A stretch of DNA of 64,000 nucleotides from Dipteris shenzhenensis (GCA_047967505.1 CM106541.1), one strand, 5' to 3'; counted from the stretch's first letter, positions 45,962-57,029 are shown. Notes: generated from the letters alone by a model not told the origin. Numbers and translations: made by a program.

Positions 45962-46460
45962 TGTAAGGCCCCCATATGAGGAGAAGCCATGATGGGTATC
46001 GGATATTGGGAGGGATCCCCAGTTTAGACACTGGAAGGGGTCTTAGAGTAGACCAGATGGTTATGAGACGGCTTAGGAGCCAAGAGTAGATACCCGTCTG
46101 CACAAAGGGGGGGTTCGGGGGGGCGATAGCCCCCCTGATAGCAGGGGGTCCGGGGGGCGCAGGCCCCCGGTGGGGGTTTGGGGGCAAAGCCCCCAGCGGC
46201 AGGGTCCGGGGGCTGCCAGTAGCCCCAGGCCCGACGGTATGACCTATGTGCGATCCTTCATCTGCCCGACGGCATGTTTTCTGAAGGGTCGGTGGTCTTC
46301 CAGGCCGACTGTCTATTAGGCCGACTGCCTATTACAGGGCCGACCGTCAACCACTTACACTATATAAGTGGCCACCCCCTATCATCAGATCACCAGTTCT
46401 TCACGCTCATAGTCCTCCGTCCAGCATTGGGTTATGCATGATACTTTCGCCAATGCGGTG
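45962..46460 (+). repeat. Truncated LTR with TATA box
   Basis: It begins TGTAAGGCCCCCATATGAGG, close to TGTAAGCCCCCATATGAGG within the Gy2 LTR at 2840. Strings of GGGGG/CCCCC palindromic blocks fill 46105-46220. A TATA box (TATATAAG) lies at 46361-46368. No PBS is seen before LINE coding sequence begins around 46466, so this is a solo or truncated LTR of an unseen element. Confidence 0.5.
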
Positions 46461-46465
46461 ACTAC

Positions 46466-47757
46466 GGTAGGAGCCCCCCGAGTCTGTGTGGCTGTGGCGG
46501 ATCCTGCGACTCTCCCTGCAGTGATCGAGATTGTGACAGATGCAGCAGCATCACCCAGAGCATGGTAGTCACCGGACAGCCAGGACAGTGTCTGAGGTGT
46601 CACGGATTTGGGCACCTGGTGGCTGTTTGTTCACGCTTTGCTAGCTCTTCTCAGCCTCCCCCCCCCCCTCCCTCTCCGCCCCCTCCCCCCCCTCCGGGCA
46701 GCCACGCCAAGAGGAGCAGAGGCAGCCGGAGTCCGGACCAGAGTTAGCTGGCGGTTGGACTGAGGTTAGAAGGAAAAGAGGAAAGAACAAGAAGATTTCT
46801 GATAAAGGCAAGGAGGCAGAGGCTACCCAACCTCCTGCAGCAACACCTCAAAAACTTGACAGGCAGCCGCCCCAGGGACCTAGGAGAGCATCTTCTTTGA
46901 CGGTAGCCCACCCTTCACAGCCTCAGGTCCCCCTCTCTTCCGCTCCCCAGCCTCTTTCTACTCAGTCCCAACCCATCCCCTAGCTACACCCCATTTCTCC
47001 CGACCCGCAGCTTCAGCCCCTGCCTCTTCCTCCTCAGTCTCCTCCCCCTCCTTCTCAGCCCCAGTTCCAGATGCATCCCCATCCCTCCCCTCCCCCGCTT
47101 CTTTAAGCTCTCTCGCAGAGCTAGCTACACCGATGGCTCCGTAGTCGAGGGCAGCCCCGCTCCCCCTCCTCCTCCTCCTCCGCTAGTCGCCTCTGAGGAG
47201 TCTGAGTTGCCTATCCCCCAGCCTCCTCCCCCTCCCCCTCCACTGGCAGGACACCCTGAGTCTACACCACCATCGGAGCAGACTCTGATGGGCCTTAGCT
47301 TCAGGAGAGAGAGCTCCCCCGTGACTTTTACAGATCTGGCCCCTGGGACTACTTGGATGTGGCCGACCTCGGGACCTTCCCTGCTTGCCTCTCAGTGGTC
47401 CGAGGGTGACGTGCGCCTGCGGTGGCGTTGCGCCGCCAAACGCTTCAGACTGATTGTGGTCCTCATGCCCCCCCTGTCTTGGCCCCTCCCCCAGGATGTC
47501 AGAGCCTGGACTCCTCAGAAACTCCGTGCCTTCTACGGGATGACTACCTCAGAGATCTCGAGCTGGCTCGAGAAAGCTTTCGCTCATGGTACCAAAGGCC
47601 TCTCGCCTTTGCTGAAGGTGTTGAAGAACGGGCAGGGCGACCCCACTTCCCCCTCTAAACCTTCCCATAAGCATCAGCGCCTCCACTCCGAAATGTCAGC
47701 TTCTTCTTTGACTTCGACCACGAGCAGACAGTTGTTCGCAGCCTCCCAGTCCTCACC
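46466..47757 (+). pseudogene. LINE ORF1 C-terminal part
   Basis: RVCVAVADPATLPAVIEI is the segment that follows DUF4283 in plant LINE ORF1. A frame change leads to the CCHC knuckle CLRCHGFGHLVAVC (46590-46631). After a TAG comes GGWTEVRRKRGKNKK and a long Pro/Ser/Gln-rich low-complexity stretch to ~47260, then open frames to 47757 without a recognised domain. ORF1 binds the LINE RNA. Non-functional. Confidence 0.7.
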
Positions 47758-48633
47758 ATGAGCCTACACCTCGTATCCTGGAATGTGAACGGGTTTCACT
47801 CTTCTGGCACCCGTGGTCCTAGGAAGCTCATTTTGAGACAGGAACTTCAGCCAGCAGTGATTGGTCGTTTGGATGTACTTCTGCTCAAGGAGCACAAGCT
47901 TTCTGCAGCTCACTCCCGTAGATGCGGGAAGATTCTCCCTGGACGCTCTCACACTTATTGGGAGCCCTCGATCGGCGCACTGGGGAGGAGTGGTGGTGTC
48001 TGTACTTCCGTGGGTGAGCAGCTAGCCCAAGGAGTTTTCGGTCATGGCACGTTGATACCAGGCCGTGCCCTTTGGGTAGGCCTAGAACTGGAGGGCTCCA
48101 GAGTAGGAATCCTCAACATTTATGCTCCCACAGATCTCCGTTGCAGAGCCACCTTCTGGAGGACACTTACAGGGATTCTCCCAGACATGGATTCCTGGAT
48201 TGTTGGAGGTGACTTCAACAATCTGGAGACCTTGGAGGACCAGCAGGGCAGAGGACCAGAGTTTACAGGTATGTCTCAGGCAGAGCAGTCCGCTTGGGAC
48301 TCTTTTATCTTTGCGACAGGAGGTAGGGACAGTTGGCGAGACCCGTCCTTCCGGCGTTGGCACGGGAGCTTGGACTTCTCATGGGGCTTTCGCAGGGAAG
48401 GAGGCAGACTCCTGGAGAGGCTGGATAGATTTTATGTTAGTGATTGGGCCATCAGTAGAGGCAGTCATGCGGGTATAGTACCAGGGATGACACTTTCTGA
48501 CCATGCGCCTATGCTCTTATCATTAGACTCAGCAGTTCAGGCCCTTCCCCCCCGCTCATGCCGGATTCCCGACTCCATTTTCTCGAGGGAGGACATGCGT
48601 AGCAGTATATGCAGTCTATGGGACAGAGACTAG
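47758..48633 (+). CDS. LINE endonuclease domain (291 codons)
   Basis: The best-preserved LINE segment. Endonuclease/exonuclease/phosphatase motifs are in order: SWNVNG (residues 7-12), KEHKLS (~43), LNIYAPTDL (~118), VGGDFNNLE (~148) and LSDHAPMLL (~244). These carry the metal-binding Asn, Glu, Asp-Asn and Asp-His. It nicks target DNA to start target-primed reverse transcription. The first Met is near the domain start, but in an intact LINE the domain would be the N-terminus of ORF2 and run on into RT; here a TAG at 48631-48633 separates them. Confidence 0.85.
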   Translation: MSLHLVSWNVNGFHSSGTRGPRKLILRQELQPAVIGRLDVLLLKEHKLSAAHSRRCGKILPGRSHTYWEPSIGALGRSGGVCTSVGEQLAQGVFGHGTLIPGRALWVGLELEGSRVGILNIYAPTDLRCRATFWRTLTGILPDMDSWIVGGDFNNLETLEDQQGRGPEFTGMSQAEQSAWDSFIFATGGRDSWRDPSFRRWHGSLDFSWGFRREGGRLLERLDRFYVSDWAISRGSHAGIVPGMTLSDHAPMLLSLDSAVQALPPRSCRIPDSIFSREDMRSSICSLWDRD

Positions 48634-51110
48634 GGCGAGTGCGTGGATCTGGTTGATTCGGTGGCACAGGCTTTGCAGGAGTCCAGCCAGATCTGCCAGC
48701 AGCTCGCAGCCCTACAGGTTCGACAGGAATGGTGGGGTAGAGAGAGAGCTCTTCGAAGGGACCTGGCCTCCATTCAGTGACTCTAGCAGGCAGCCCCGGG
48801 CTCGGAGGAGCTTCGGATCCAGGCCCTTCGAGCCAGAGCCCTCCTTGAGGAGACACTCCAGCACCGCTCAGAGTTCTCCTATCACGCCTCTCTCTCCTTC
48901 TGGGCTCGGAAGGGTGACCGGATGTGCAGGGAGTTCTTCAGGACGCATGGCCAGAGAGCAGCAGCAGGTGATCAGCTTCGGAGTCTCAGGACAGCGGAGG
49001 GACACATCGTTACAGATCCGGGAGAGGTCTTGGGGTTGGACACCAACTTCTACAGGACCCTTTTCTAGCAAGAGCCGCTTGCCCCTTGTACTCGACGTTC
49101 CCGTGAGGAGGTGTGGCGGCACACTCCACAGCCTAGCATGCAGGCGACGTTGTTGGCACCGTTCACCACGGATGAGATGCTGGAGGCCTTGATGGCCATC
49201 GATGGGCAGAAATGCTCGGGTGAGGATGGGCTATCCCGGGCATTCTTCACCTCCTTCTAGGACCAGATCCATCAGCCCCTCCTAGCAGCTCTTCAGAGGA
49301 TTTTCAGCAGTGGTTATATGCCAGAGAGCCTCTCCTCGGGACTGATTTGCCTCATCCCGAAGGGAGGAGATAGACAGGAGATCTGTCAGTGGCGCCCGAT
49401 CACTCTTCTTACCACTGCCTACAAAATCCTTGCCAAGATGATCAGCGCCAGAGTTCGGCCTCTACTCCCAGACCTCATTCATGATACTCAGACAGGCTTT
49501 GTCCAGGATCATAGTATCCTGGATAATGTCTTCACCTTCTCAGAGGCGGCGGAGTGGGCTCAGCATAGTGGATCATCACACCTAGCCATCCTACTTCTCG
49601 ACTTTGAGAAGTCCTACGATCAAGTGGACTAGTCCTTTCTGGAGGGGACTTTGGAGCGACTAGGTTTCCCAGCAGGATGGATTCAGGGTATTTCAGCATT
49701 GTACAGGACAGCTTCTAGCAGAGTCATCATTGGCGGTAGGATGGGTGAGCGTTTCAGCTTGGAGAGATCAGTGCGTCAGGGCTGCCCCCTTGATCCTTAC
49801 CTGTTTCTCTTCTTCGCCGAGGCTATGACTTACTACCTTCGGGCGAGGTCTACAGGGATCAGGGGTGTTCACCTTCCACTCCGAGAGGACACGGAGCTCT
49901 TGGACTTGGAGTACGCGGATGACACAACCCTGTATGTCCAGGACGATGAGATAATGCTGGAGAGGGTGAGGATGGCCCTGGAGGTCTTTTGTTCGGTTGC
50001 TAGTGCGAAAATCAACTGGAACAAATCAGTTGGTTTTCTCACAGACCCCGGGGCGTGTTCTCAATGGGGGAGGTTTTTGGGTTTCAGGTGGATCCCATGG
50101 GGACAGACAGCTAGATACCTTGGTTTTCAGTTCGGCCTGGATATCACGCCAGATCAGCAATTTCTCCCGGTGCTAGATTCCATCCGACGGAAGCTGGCTT
50201 TCTGGAGCACTGCTAAGCTTTCCCTTGCAGGTCGTGCCCTGGTAGTCAACTAGGTCCTCCTAGCCACGGCTTGGTATGTGGCTTCCTGTTGGTGTTTCTC
50301 GAGATCCAGCGTGGCACAGCTTAGGAGGCTGGTTCGGAACTTCCTTTGGTCCGGGGAGGATGGCCTCAGAGTTACCAGAGCCAGGGTTGCTTGGCAGACA
50401 GTCATTCTTCCGCAGGCTGAGGGTGGCTTGGGGGTCATCGATCCAGAGCTTCAGAGTCAGACCCCGGGGGGGCAGACGTGGAAGATGCTACTTCAGTAGG
50501 GGGTCGGTTCTTGTGTCCCGCTCTGAGGTGGAGAGTGGCTCCCGTCCCTCAGGTGGATCTTCACTTCCGCCCCGCTCACTCAGCCCCGCTCCCCACTCGT
50601 TCGTAGCCTCAGTCTCATTCAGTCCCCTGCTAGCTGTCAGGAGGAGATCGATCGCCAGCCGCTTATCTGGAATGATCAGGTCAGAGATGCCGAGGGCCTT
50701 CAGTTGGGGGAGAGATCACACATCAGGTGGGATGGCTGGATGAGGGCGCCAGCCCGGTCCCTTCGAGTTTGGAGGGACACGTACAGACATTTGGAGACGA
50801 CTGATCTCGCAGACGTAGCTGGAGGTGCCCGTGGAGCCCACCAGGCAAGATGCACGGAGATCGACGGCGCGATCCTAGCTGATTGGTTGGTTCCACTTGA
50901 GCTTCAGATCCTCATGCCTGGTGACGACCATTGGCTGGGACAGTTCACCCCCCATGGCATCCCACTGGTGGTCGTAGGACGTATGGATGACTCCTCTATT
51001 TCCTTCTTCACGGTTATGGGGGATGGACGACTCAGGAGAGAGGATGCACTCATCGACCCCCTACTCCCATGGCAGAGGGTTCGGGTCGTAGGCCTCATGG
51101 GGAAGGTCTA
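48634..51110 (+). pseudogene. LINE reverse transcriptase, broken
   Basis: RT motifs in order: SGLICLIPKGGD and WRPITLLTTAYKILAKMI (49340-49440), TGFVQDHSILDNV, LLLDFEKSYDQVD (49590-49632, then TAG), RQGCPLDPYLFLFFAE (49770), LEYADDTTLYV (catalytic YADD near 49910) and the thumb region to 50253. TAG codons interrupt near 48778, 49067, 49258, 49630, 50251 and 50497. The stretch 50254-51110 is the connection region, with an open frame 50704-51111. All catalytic motifs remain legible. Confidence 0.85.
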
Positions 51111-51610
51111 GCATACCGGATCCTAGCATAGAGCAGGATCAGCTGCAGATTTGGCGACTCTGGCTCTGGGAGGGGCGGGCCTTGTCAGAGCTTGATTGGG
51201 ACCCAGGAGAGTGGAGATGGCGAGAGATTGTGACAGAGGACAGGGGCCGACCTCTTTCTTTGCCTACAGCATGACATTGGGCAGGCGAGTTCTTGGGAGG
51301 ATGCAGAGCTGCCCCCCCACCCAGCGGCCCAGCTGGTATGCACAGGGTATTTCCAGGTTCTTTTTGCAGGCCTTCTGGAAGGCCTTGTGGGAGAGCTGGC
51401 AGCCGCAAAAGATCTCCTGCTTCCTGTGGCTTCTTGCCCACAAAGGTCTTCCAGTGGGGAGCTGGTTGCGGCAGATAGGGCAGGACGGATGCTGTCAGAT
51501 CTATCATGCGGATGAGGAGTCACCAAAACACTGCCTGTGGAGCTGCACTCGCGCCCAGGAAGTGTGGAGGTGGACTTTCGGGATTCTTACTCGCGCAGCA
51601 TCGGAGCTAA
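51111..51610 (+). pseudogene. LINE zf-RVT domain
   Basis: FWKALWESWQPQKISCFLWL, LAHKGLPVGSWLRQIGQDG and ESPKHCLWSCTRAQEVWRW are the zinc-binding domain found at the C-terminus of plant LINE RTs. Coding similarity fades near 51600, where minus-strand LINE ORF1 coding sequence starts. Confidence 0.75.
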
Positions 51611-51611
51611 G

Positions 51612-51842
51612 CAAAGTGGGAGCCCAAGTCCCTGACAATCGGCCACAGCTCAGCAGCAAGACCTGGAAAAACTAGCATCACTAGATGGCGAGGTATACGG
51701 AACCGAACATCAAAATCCGCTGCGTTGAATCCACGGTACCACAGGACTATCATGATAATCTTTCCATCCACTGACATGGGGGAGCCAGCAATCAGGTTGC
51801 TCGCAGCTTTCGCATTGGAGAGTTTGAGCCAGAAGATGCCCC
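51612..51842 (-). pseudogene. LINE ORF1 DUF4283 domain, second half
   Basis: On the minus strand from the Co1 edge: FWLKLSNAKAASNLIAGSPM, IIMIVLWYRGFN and RIPRHLVMLVFPGLAAELWP, the second half of DUF4283. It continues directly the frame at 57285-57530 once Co1 and one GCCCC copy are removed. A TAG-type stop follows near 51618. Confidence 0.75.
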
Positions 51843-52140
51843 TGTTGAGATATCAAGCTCTATCCTCAACATATCTCCTGGATGACTATCATTTATGTCA
51901 CCGCCTATGTTAGTTGTACTCGTGGTGTAGTTAGACTACCACGTATGTTTTTGGTTTGGGTTCACATATGAACCACGTATTCTAGGTTTTGACATATAGG
52001 GTATTTCCCTCTGCTATTGTGTTGTTGTTGTGTGCAAAAGTGAAGAAAGGCTTCACCCTCGAACCTTGTGTCCTCTCTCTTTTGTGTGTTGTGAAGAAAG
52101 CTGAACTTGAGTCTCCTATCTCTCTCCCTTATTCTTTACA
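51843..52140 (+). repeat. Co1 5' LTR
   Basis: TGTTGAGATATC ... TTCTTTACA. Presumed promoter: a TATA-like CATATAGGG near 51992. Differences from the 3' LTR include CCTCAAC against CCCCGAC near position 26 and single changes near 52059 and 52102. Confidence 0.95.
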
Positions 52141-52152
52141 TGGTATCAGAGC
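52141..52152 (+). promoter_or_regulatory. Co1 primer-binding site
   Basis: TGGTATCAGAGC, initiator Met tRNA type, with no gap to the LTR. The leader 52153-52673 before gag has no gene. Confidence 0.95.
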
Positions 52153-52673
52153 CTTGTTCGTGGTAAGGAGCTCAAGAAAGAAAGCCAAGTTTGTGGTGTC
52201 CTGGTAAGAGGACCAGTGTTGCTTTCCTACTTCGAGTTTGGGAGCAAATCTTTGCAGGTAGCACAGCCAGAAGTGCAGGAGTGCACTGCTTCAGATTGAG
52301 AGGCCCTTCGCGGTGCGGCGAGAGCGCAGTATTTGAGGCCGTTTCGGGGCCCGTTTTGAGGGCGGAAGTTCTTCGCAGGCACTCAGAAAAAGGCCCTGTT
52401 TTTGCTGTGCGACCACTACGCGCGGCCAGTCGGTGGAAAGGTGCCACAGAAACTGCGTCGTATGCCTGTGTGCAGAGATATTGGGAGTTGCAGATTCATG
52501 CCTGTTGCCTGTTGATGCAAAAGCGTCACTAGGAAGTGACTGTGTGGTGAAATACCACTTTCGTCAGTGTTGCAGATGTGCCCCTGTGAGGCTCTTTGCA
52601 GAAGTTTTGCTATTTGCCCTTCTGAGGCATTTGCTGTGTTTACAGGTTGCTGTTGCAATTCGTGATTTGTAAA

Positions 52674-55600
52674 ATGTCTGAGAATCTGTCTACCATTGTC
52701 AGTGAGAAGCTGGACAAGAACAACTTCCAAGCATGGAAGTTCAGGATGACAAACTTCTTTATGGGAAAGGGAGTTTGGGATTACATCAGTGGTGAAACTG
52801 CAGAACCAGTTTTGGGTGCTGCTCCCACTCCTGCTGAATTGAAGACCTTTAAAGAATGGCATGAAAAAGCCAGAAAATGCCTGTATTGGCTGTCCGTTAG
52901 CATTTCAGATTCTATGATTGTGCATATACAGGATCTAGAGACGCCTAAGGAGGCATGGGATACATTGGTAAAGCTGTATAGCACAAATACCAAAGCACGA
53001 AAGATGCAGCTAAAGCAGGAGTTGCACAATGTGCAAAGGAAAAATCTGAATATAAATGAGTATTCCTTGAAGGTGAAAGGCCTTGCAGATTCTCTTGCCT
53101 CCATTGGAGCACCTGTTGATGATGAGGACTTAGTGTCCGTGACCTTGAATGGTCTTGGGAAAGATTATGCACAGTTTCGGACATCCATTGGAGTCCGTGA
53201 AACATTTCCTGATTTTCAGGAACTTATTGCTCTCTTGCTGAGTGAAGAGCAAAGGAATGGTGGTTCAGCCACCTCAGCTTCTCAAGAGACTGCTTTCTAC
53301 TCAAATACAGGTAGAGGCAGGGGTAGAGGAAGAGGCCGTTTTGGTGGCCATGCAGGAAATCAGAACCAGCAGCAACAACAGGAAAACCAGTCCTATGGAG
53401 GAGGACGTGGTAGTTCTAGAGGCAGGGGGAGCCAAAGAGGCCGTGGTTCATGGCAAAGGAACCAGCAAGTAAATAGCAGCACAGAATGCTATTATTGTGG
53501 AAAGCCTGGACACAAGGAGAATACATGCTATAAAAAACAGAATGACATCAAAAGTGGGAAATTGCAGCAAAGCAACTATGCATCATCAAGTGGGCATGGT
53601 GACGACAGAAATGAGCACCTTTTTGTGATGCAGCATATGGTTAACTCCATGTCAAGAGATGCTGCAGCTTGCAATGATGTTTGGTATGTTGATTCAGGTG
53701 CCTCTAATCACATGACCAGTCATGGTGAGTGGTTTCATGATGTTAGAAATTTGGATAAGCCAGGTTATGTTGAAACAGGTGATGATACTGCGCACCCAAT
53801 TACGCAGGTTGGTAAAGTGCCATTGGCTATGCAGGATGGCAAAACAAAGTACTTGGATGATGTACTTCATGTTCCAAAAATCACTAAGAACCTGGTTTCA
53901 GTTGGCCAAATGGTTGAGCAAGGTCTGCAGGTTAGATTTAATCCTGATGGATGCTTCGTTGAAGACCTGAAAAATAAATGCCGCTTGGTTGCGAAAGGCA
54001 ACAAAAATGGAAGAATGTTCACCTTGGATGTTGATATGCCTGAGGTGAAAGCTGCTATGTTTGCGCATGGGAGAGGTGTCATTGCAGATATTGAGATATG
54101 GCACAAGCGCATTGGGCATGTGAATATACAAAGGCTGAAATCTATGCAAACGAAAAACATTGTTGCAGGTTTGCCTAAATTCAGAGTTGAGGGAATGCAA
54201 AAGGTATGTGAAGCATGCCAAATGGGTAAGCAGGCCAGACATGCATTTCCCAAAAATGCTAAGGTGAGCAAAAGACCTTTGGAAGTGATCCATTCAGATG
54301 TTTGGACAACCAAAGCTGCTTCTATTGGTGGATGCCATTATTATGTGACGTTTATTGATGACTACACTAGGAAGGTGTGGATTTATTTTATGAAGCACAA
54401 AAGTGAAGTGTTCAGCCACTTCAAGGCTTTTAAGGCCATGGTTGAAAAAGAGAAAGGTGTGCATATTAAAGTGCTAAGATCTGATGGAGGGGGAGAGTAC
54501 TTTTCAGAAGAATTTTGTGAATATCTGAAAGAACAGGGAATTCAAAGGAAGTACTCATGCAGGTCTACCCCTCAGCAGAATGGGGTTGCAGAAAGGAAGA
54601 ACAGGCATATTGCAGAAGTAGGACGGGCGATCCTAAATGAGAAAAACATGCCTGATTATTTTTGGGCTGAAGCAGTAGCAACTGCTGTTTATATTATGAA
54701 CAGAACCCCCACTGCAGCTGTCCATGGCATGACGCCTGAAGAAATGTATACAGGCCAAAAACCAGATATTTCTCACTTGAAGGTATTTGGTTGCATAGCT
54801 TATGTTCATGTTCCTGATGAGAAGAGAACAAAGCTGGATCCAAAGGCAGAAAAATGCATCTTTATTGGATATGCTCAGCATCAGAAAGGGTATCGCTGTT
54901 ATAACCCTTCCACCCGCAAAATGCAAGTGAGCAGAGATGTGGTTTTTGATGAAATGAGCAGCTGGTATGCACCAACTGTTATGGTAGGAGATGCAGATGC
55001 AGGAAATGGGAATGCTGCAATAAATGCAGAGCAGCAATCTCAAGCCTTGAGTGGACCCAGAGAGTCCTCTACTAGTGGATCTAATGCATGGACAGGGAGA
55101 TTGAGATCTAGTGAATCGTCACATGGCAGCCCTGATAGTGTTGTGCAGGTATCACATAAGGGAAAAGAAAAAGTGGACCATGCTCCAGTGTTTGATGTGT
55201 CTGCTGGTAGCTCTCATGTTGATGGAGAGTCAAGCGGCTCTGAAATGAGCCTTGATGAGGAACTTGGGATTCCTTCTGTTGTTACACTTGGTGCAAGGAA
55301 AAGCAGGCATGATTTAAAGACTTCTGCAACTGATCCAGTTGTACGGAGGTCCACTCGTATTAAGTATCCAGTTGACAGGCTGAGATATGATGGGTATACA
55401 GCACATCACTATGCTTATATGGTCAAGGTTCTAGAAGAGCCAGAGCCCACATGTTTTGAGGATGCAGCAGGGCATAAAAATTGGGAAGCAGCTATGGATG
55501 AAGAGATGGCTGCCTTGGATGCAAACCACACTTGGGATTTGATTCCTTTGCCTCATGATAAGAAGGCTATTGGCTGCAAGTGGGTTTACAAAGTAAAGCA

Positions 55601-57029
55601 CAATGCTGATGGGTCTGTTAGCAGGTACAAGGCAAGATTGGTTGCCAAAGGTTTTGCACAGACATATGGAATTGACTATGAGGAAACTTTCAGCCCAGTT
55701 GCAAGGATGGCAACCGTGAGAGCAGTAATTGCTATGGCTGCTGCAAAGGGATGGTCTTTGCATCAGATGGATGTGAAAAATGCCTTCTTGCATGGTGACT
55801 TGCAGGAAGAGGTTTATATGATGCAGCGAGAAGGTTATGAGGATAATGCACACCCCGATTTTGTATGCAGGTTGCGCAAAGCCTTGTATGGCTTAAAACA
55901 GGCGCCGAGGGCATGGTCAGACAAGATAGGGCAATATCTTGTCACTATTGGATTTCAGATTTCCAATTCAGATTTTTCACTTTATGTGAAAAGGACAAAC
56001 AGAGGGATTGTGCTTATAGTCATCTATGTTGATGACTTGATTATTACAGGTGATAGTGATGCAGACATTAATGAAGTGAAGCTACTGTTGAAGCAGAAAT
56101 TTGAGATGAAGGATTTGGGAGAGCTGCGTTACTTCTTGGGCATTGAGGTTATTAGATCCCCGAGTGGGATATGGCTGTTGCAAAGGCAATACGGTTTGGA
56201 CATGCTGTCCAAATATGGGATGACAGGCTGTAAGCCTATTTCTGTTCCATTGGAGCAGAATGTGAAGCTCAATGCAGAAACAGGTGAGCTTCTTGAAGAT
56301 ATTACTATGTACAGGCGCATAGTAGGTAGCTTGATTTACATGACTATAACCAGACCAGATTTGAGCTATGCTGTGGGGCTGGTGAGTCAGTTTATGCAGG
56401 CACCGAGGAAGCCACATTTGGATGCAGCTAGGCGCATACTGCGGTATGTGAAGTCCACATTGCATTATGGACTGTTTTATGAAGCTGGCTATGCATTACA
56501 GGTACATGGATACACAGATGCTGACTGGGCTGGTAGTGTCTCAGACAGGAGATCTACTAGTGGTTTTATGTTTTCCCTTGGGAGTGGTGCCATCAGTTGG
56601 AGCAGTAAGAAGCAGCCAACAGTTGCCTTGTCAAGCACAGAGGCTGAGTACAGGGGTGCAGCAATGGCTGCATGTGAGGTAGCTTGGTTACGGAAGCTAC
56701 TTGCAGATATGGGACAGTCAGTTCATGCAGCAGTTGTCATTCATTGTGACAACATTAGCAGCATCATGCTTGCTAATAACCCAGTTTATCATGCTAGAAC
56801 GAAGCACATTGAGGTGCATTATCACTTTGTGAGAGAGAAGGTTCTAGCTGGTGAGATTGATCTTGTCTATATCAGCACTGAGGAGCAGGTGGCTGATATC
56901 TTTACGAAGGCATTGGGTACCGAGAAGCTTCGCAGATTTAGGAACTTGCTTGGTGTACGTGAGATGGATTTGAGCTTGAGGGGGAGTGTTGAGATATCAA
57001 GCTCTATCCCCGACATATCTCCTGGATGA
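52674..57029 (+). CDS. Co1 Gag-Pol polyprotein
   Basis: The open frame begins at 52647; the start MSENLSTIVSEKLDKNN at 52674 is preferred because it aligns with the family's Gag N-terminus. Domains, numbered from 52647: DUF4219/UBN2 Gag (~15-215), Arg/Gly-rich linker (~220-280), CCHC knuckle CYYCGKPGHKENTC (~281), protease WYVDSGASNHMT (~345), GAG-pre-integrase (~480), integrase with IHSDVWTTKAAS (~547), VLRSDGGGEYF (~609) and STPQQNGVAERKNRH (~638), RVT_2 RT (~955-1200) with VIYVDDLIITGD (~1124), and RNase H with TDADWAGS (~1290), LSSTEAEYRG (~1327), HCDN (~1365) and VADIFTKAL (~1415). The C-terminal ~14 codons lie in the 3' LTR. No stop or frameshift; all catalytic residues present. Confidence 0.97.
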   Translation: MSENLSTIVSEKLDKNNFQAWKFRMTNFFMGKGVWDYISGETAEPVLGAAPTPAELKTFKEWHEKARKCLYWLSVSISDSMIVHIQDLETPKEAWDTLVKLYSTNTKARKMQLKQELHNVQRKNLNINEYSLKVKGLADSLASIGAPVDDEDLVSVTLNGLGKDYAQFRTSIGVRETFPDFQELIALLLSEEQRNGGSATSASQETAFYSNTGRGRGRGRGRFGGHAGNQNQQQQQENQSYGGGRGSSRGRGSQRGRGSWQRNQQVNSSTECYYCGKPGHKENTCYKKQNDIKSGKLQQSNYASSSGHGDDRNEHLFVMQHMVNSMSRDAAACNDVWYVDSGASNHMTSHGEWFHDVRNLDKPGYVETGDDTAHPITQVGKVPLAMQDGKTKYLDDVLHVPKITKNLVSVGQMVEQGLQVRFNPDGCFVEDLKNKCRLVAKGNKNGRMFTLDVDMPEVKAAMFAHGRGVIADIEIWHKRIGHVNIQRLKSMQTKNIVAGLPKFRVEGMQKVCEACQMGKQARHAFPKNAKVSKRPLEVIHSDVWTTKAASIGGCHYYVTFIDDYTRKVWIYFMKHKSEVFSHFKAFKAMVEKEKGVHIKVLRSDGGGEYFSEEFCEYLKEQGIQRKYSCRSTPQQNGVAERKNRHIAEVGRAILNEKNMPDYFWAEAVATAVYIMNRTPTAAVHGMTPEEMYTGQKPDISHLKVFGCIAYVHVPDEKRTKLDPKAEKCIFIGYAQHQKGYRCYNPSTRKMQVSRDVVFDEMSSWYAPTVMVGDADAGNGNAAINAEQQSQALSGPRESSTSGSNAWTGRLRSSESSHGSPDSVVQVSHKGKEKVDHAPVFDVSAGSSHVDGESSGSEMSLDEELGIPSVVTLGARKSRHDLKTSATDPVVRRSTRIKYPVDRLRYDGYTAHHYAYMVKVLEEPEPTCFEDAAGHKNWEAAMDEEMAALDANHTWDLIPLPHDKKAIGCKWVYKVKHNADGSVSRYKARLVAKGFAQTYGIDYEETFSPVARMATVRAVIAMAAAKGWSLHQMDVKNAFLHGDLQEEVYMMQREGYEDNAHPDFVCRLRKALYGLKQAPRAWSDKIGQYLVTIGFQISNSDFSLYVKRTNRGIVLIVIYVDDLIITGDSDADINEVKLLLKQKFEMKDLGELRYFLGIEVIRSPSGIWLLQRQYGLDMLSKYGMTGCKPISVPLEQNVKLNAETGELLEDITMYRRIVGSLIYMTITRPDLSYAVGLVSQFMQAPRKPHLDAARRILRYVKSTLHYGLFYEAGYALQVHGYTDADWAGSVSDRRSTSGFMFSLGSGAISWSSKKQPTVALSSTEAEYRGAAMAACEVAWLRKLLADMGQSVHAAVVIHCDNISSIMLANNPVYHARTKHIEVHYHFVREKVLAGEIDLVYISTEEQVADIFTKALGTEKLRRFRNLLGVREMDLSLRGSVEISSSIPDISPG
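56970..56986 (+). promoter_or_regulatory. Co1 polypurine tract
   Basis: TTGAGCTTGAGGGGGAG directly precedes the 3' LTR and lies within the gag-pol frame. Confidence 0.9.

Larger units (their letters stand above)
46466..51610 (+). mobile_element. LINE (plus-oriented part): ORF1 end, endonuclease, RT, zf-RVT
   Basis: A plant LINE of L1 type without LTRs. In order: the C-terminal part of ORF1 with a CCHC knuckle, apurinic-type endonuclease, reverse transcriptase, and a C-terminal zf-RVT domain. The DUF4283 N-terminal part of ORF1 is missing here but found in opposite orientation to the right (51612-51842 and 57285-57530). No poly-A tail is seen at the right end. Many TAG stops. Confidence 0.85.

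Noticed and set aside
47764-48856. Minus-strand frames opposite the LINE endonuclease and RT
   Set aside because: Antisense shadows; endonuclease motifs are unambiguous on the plus strand.
46466-51842. Twin-priming 5' inversion of the LINE
   Set aside because: Twin priming would place the inverted 5' part before the 3' part; here it follows the body's 3' end, so another rearrangement is needed.
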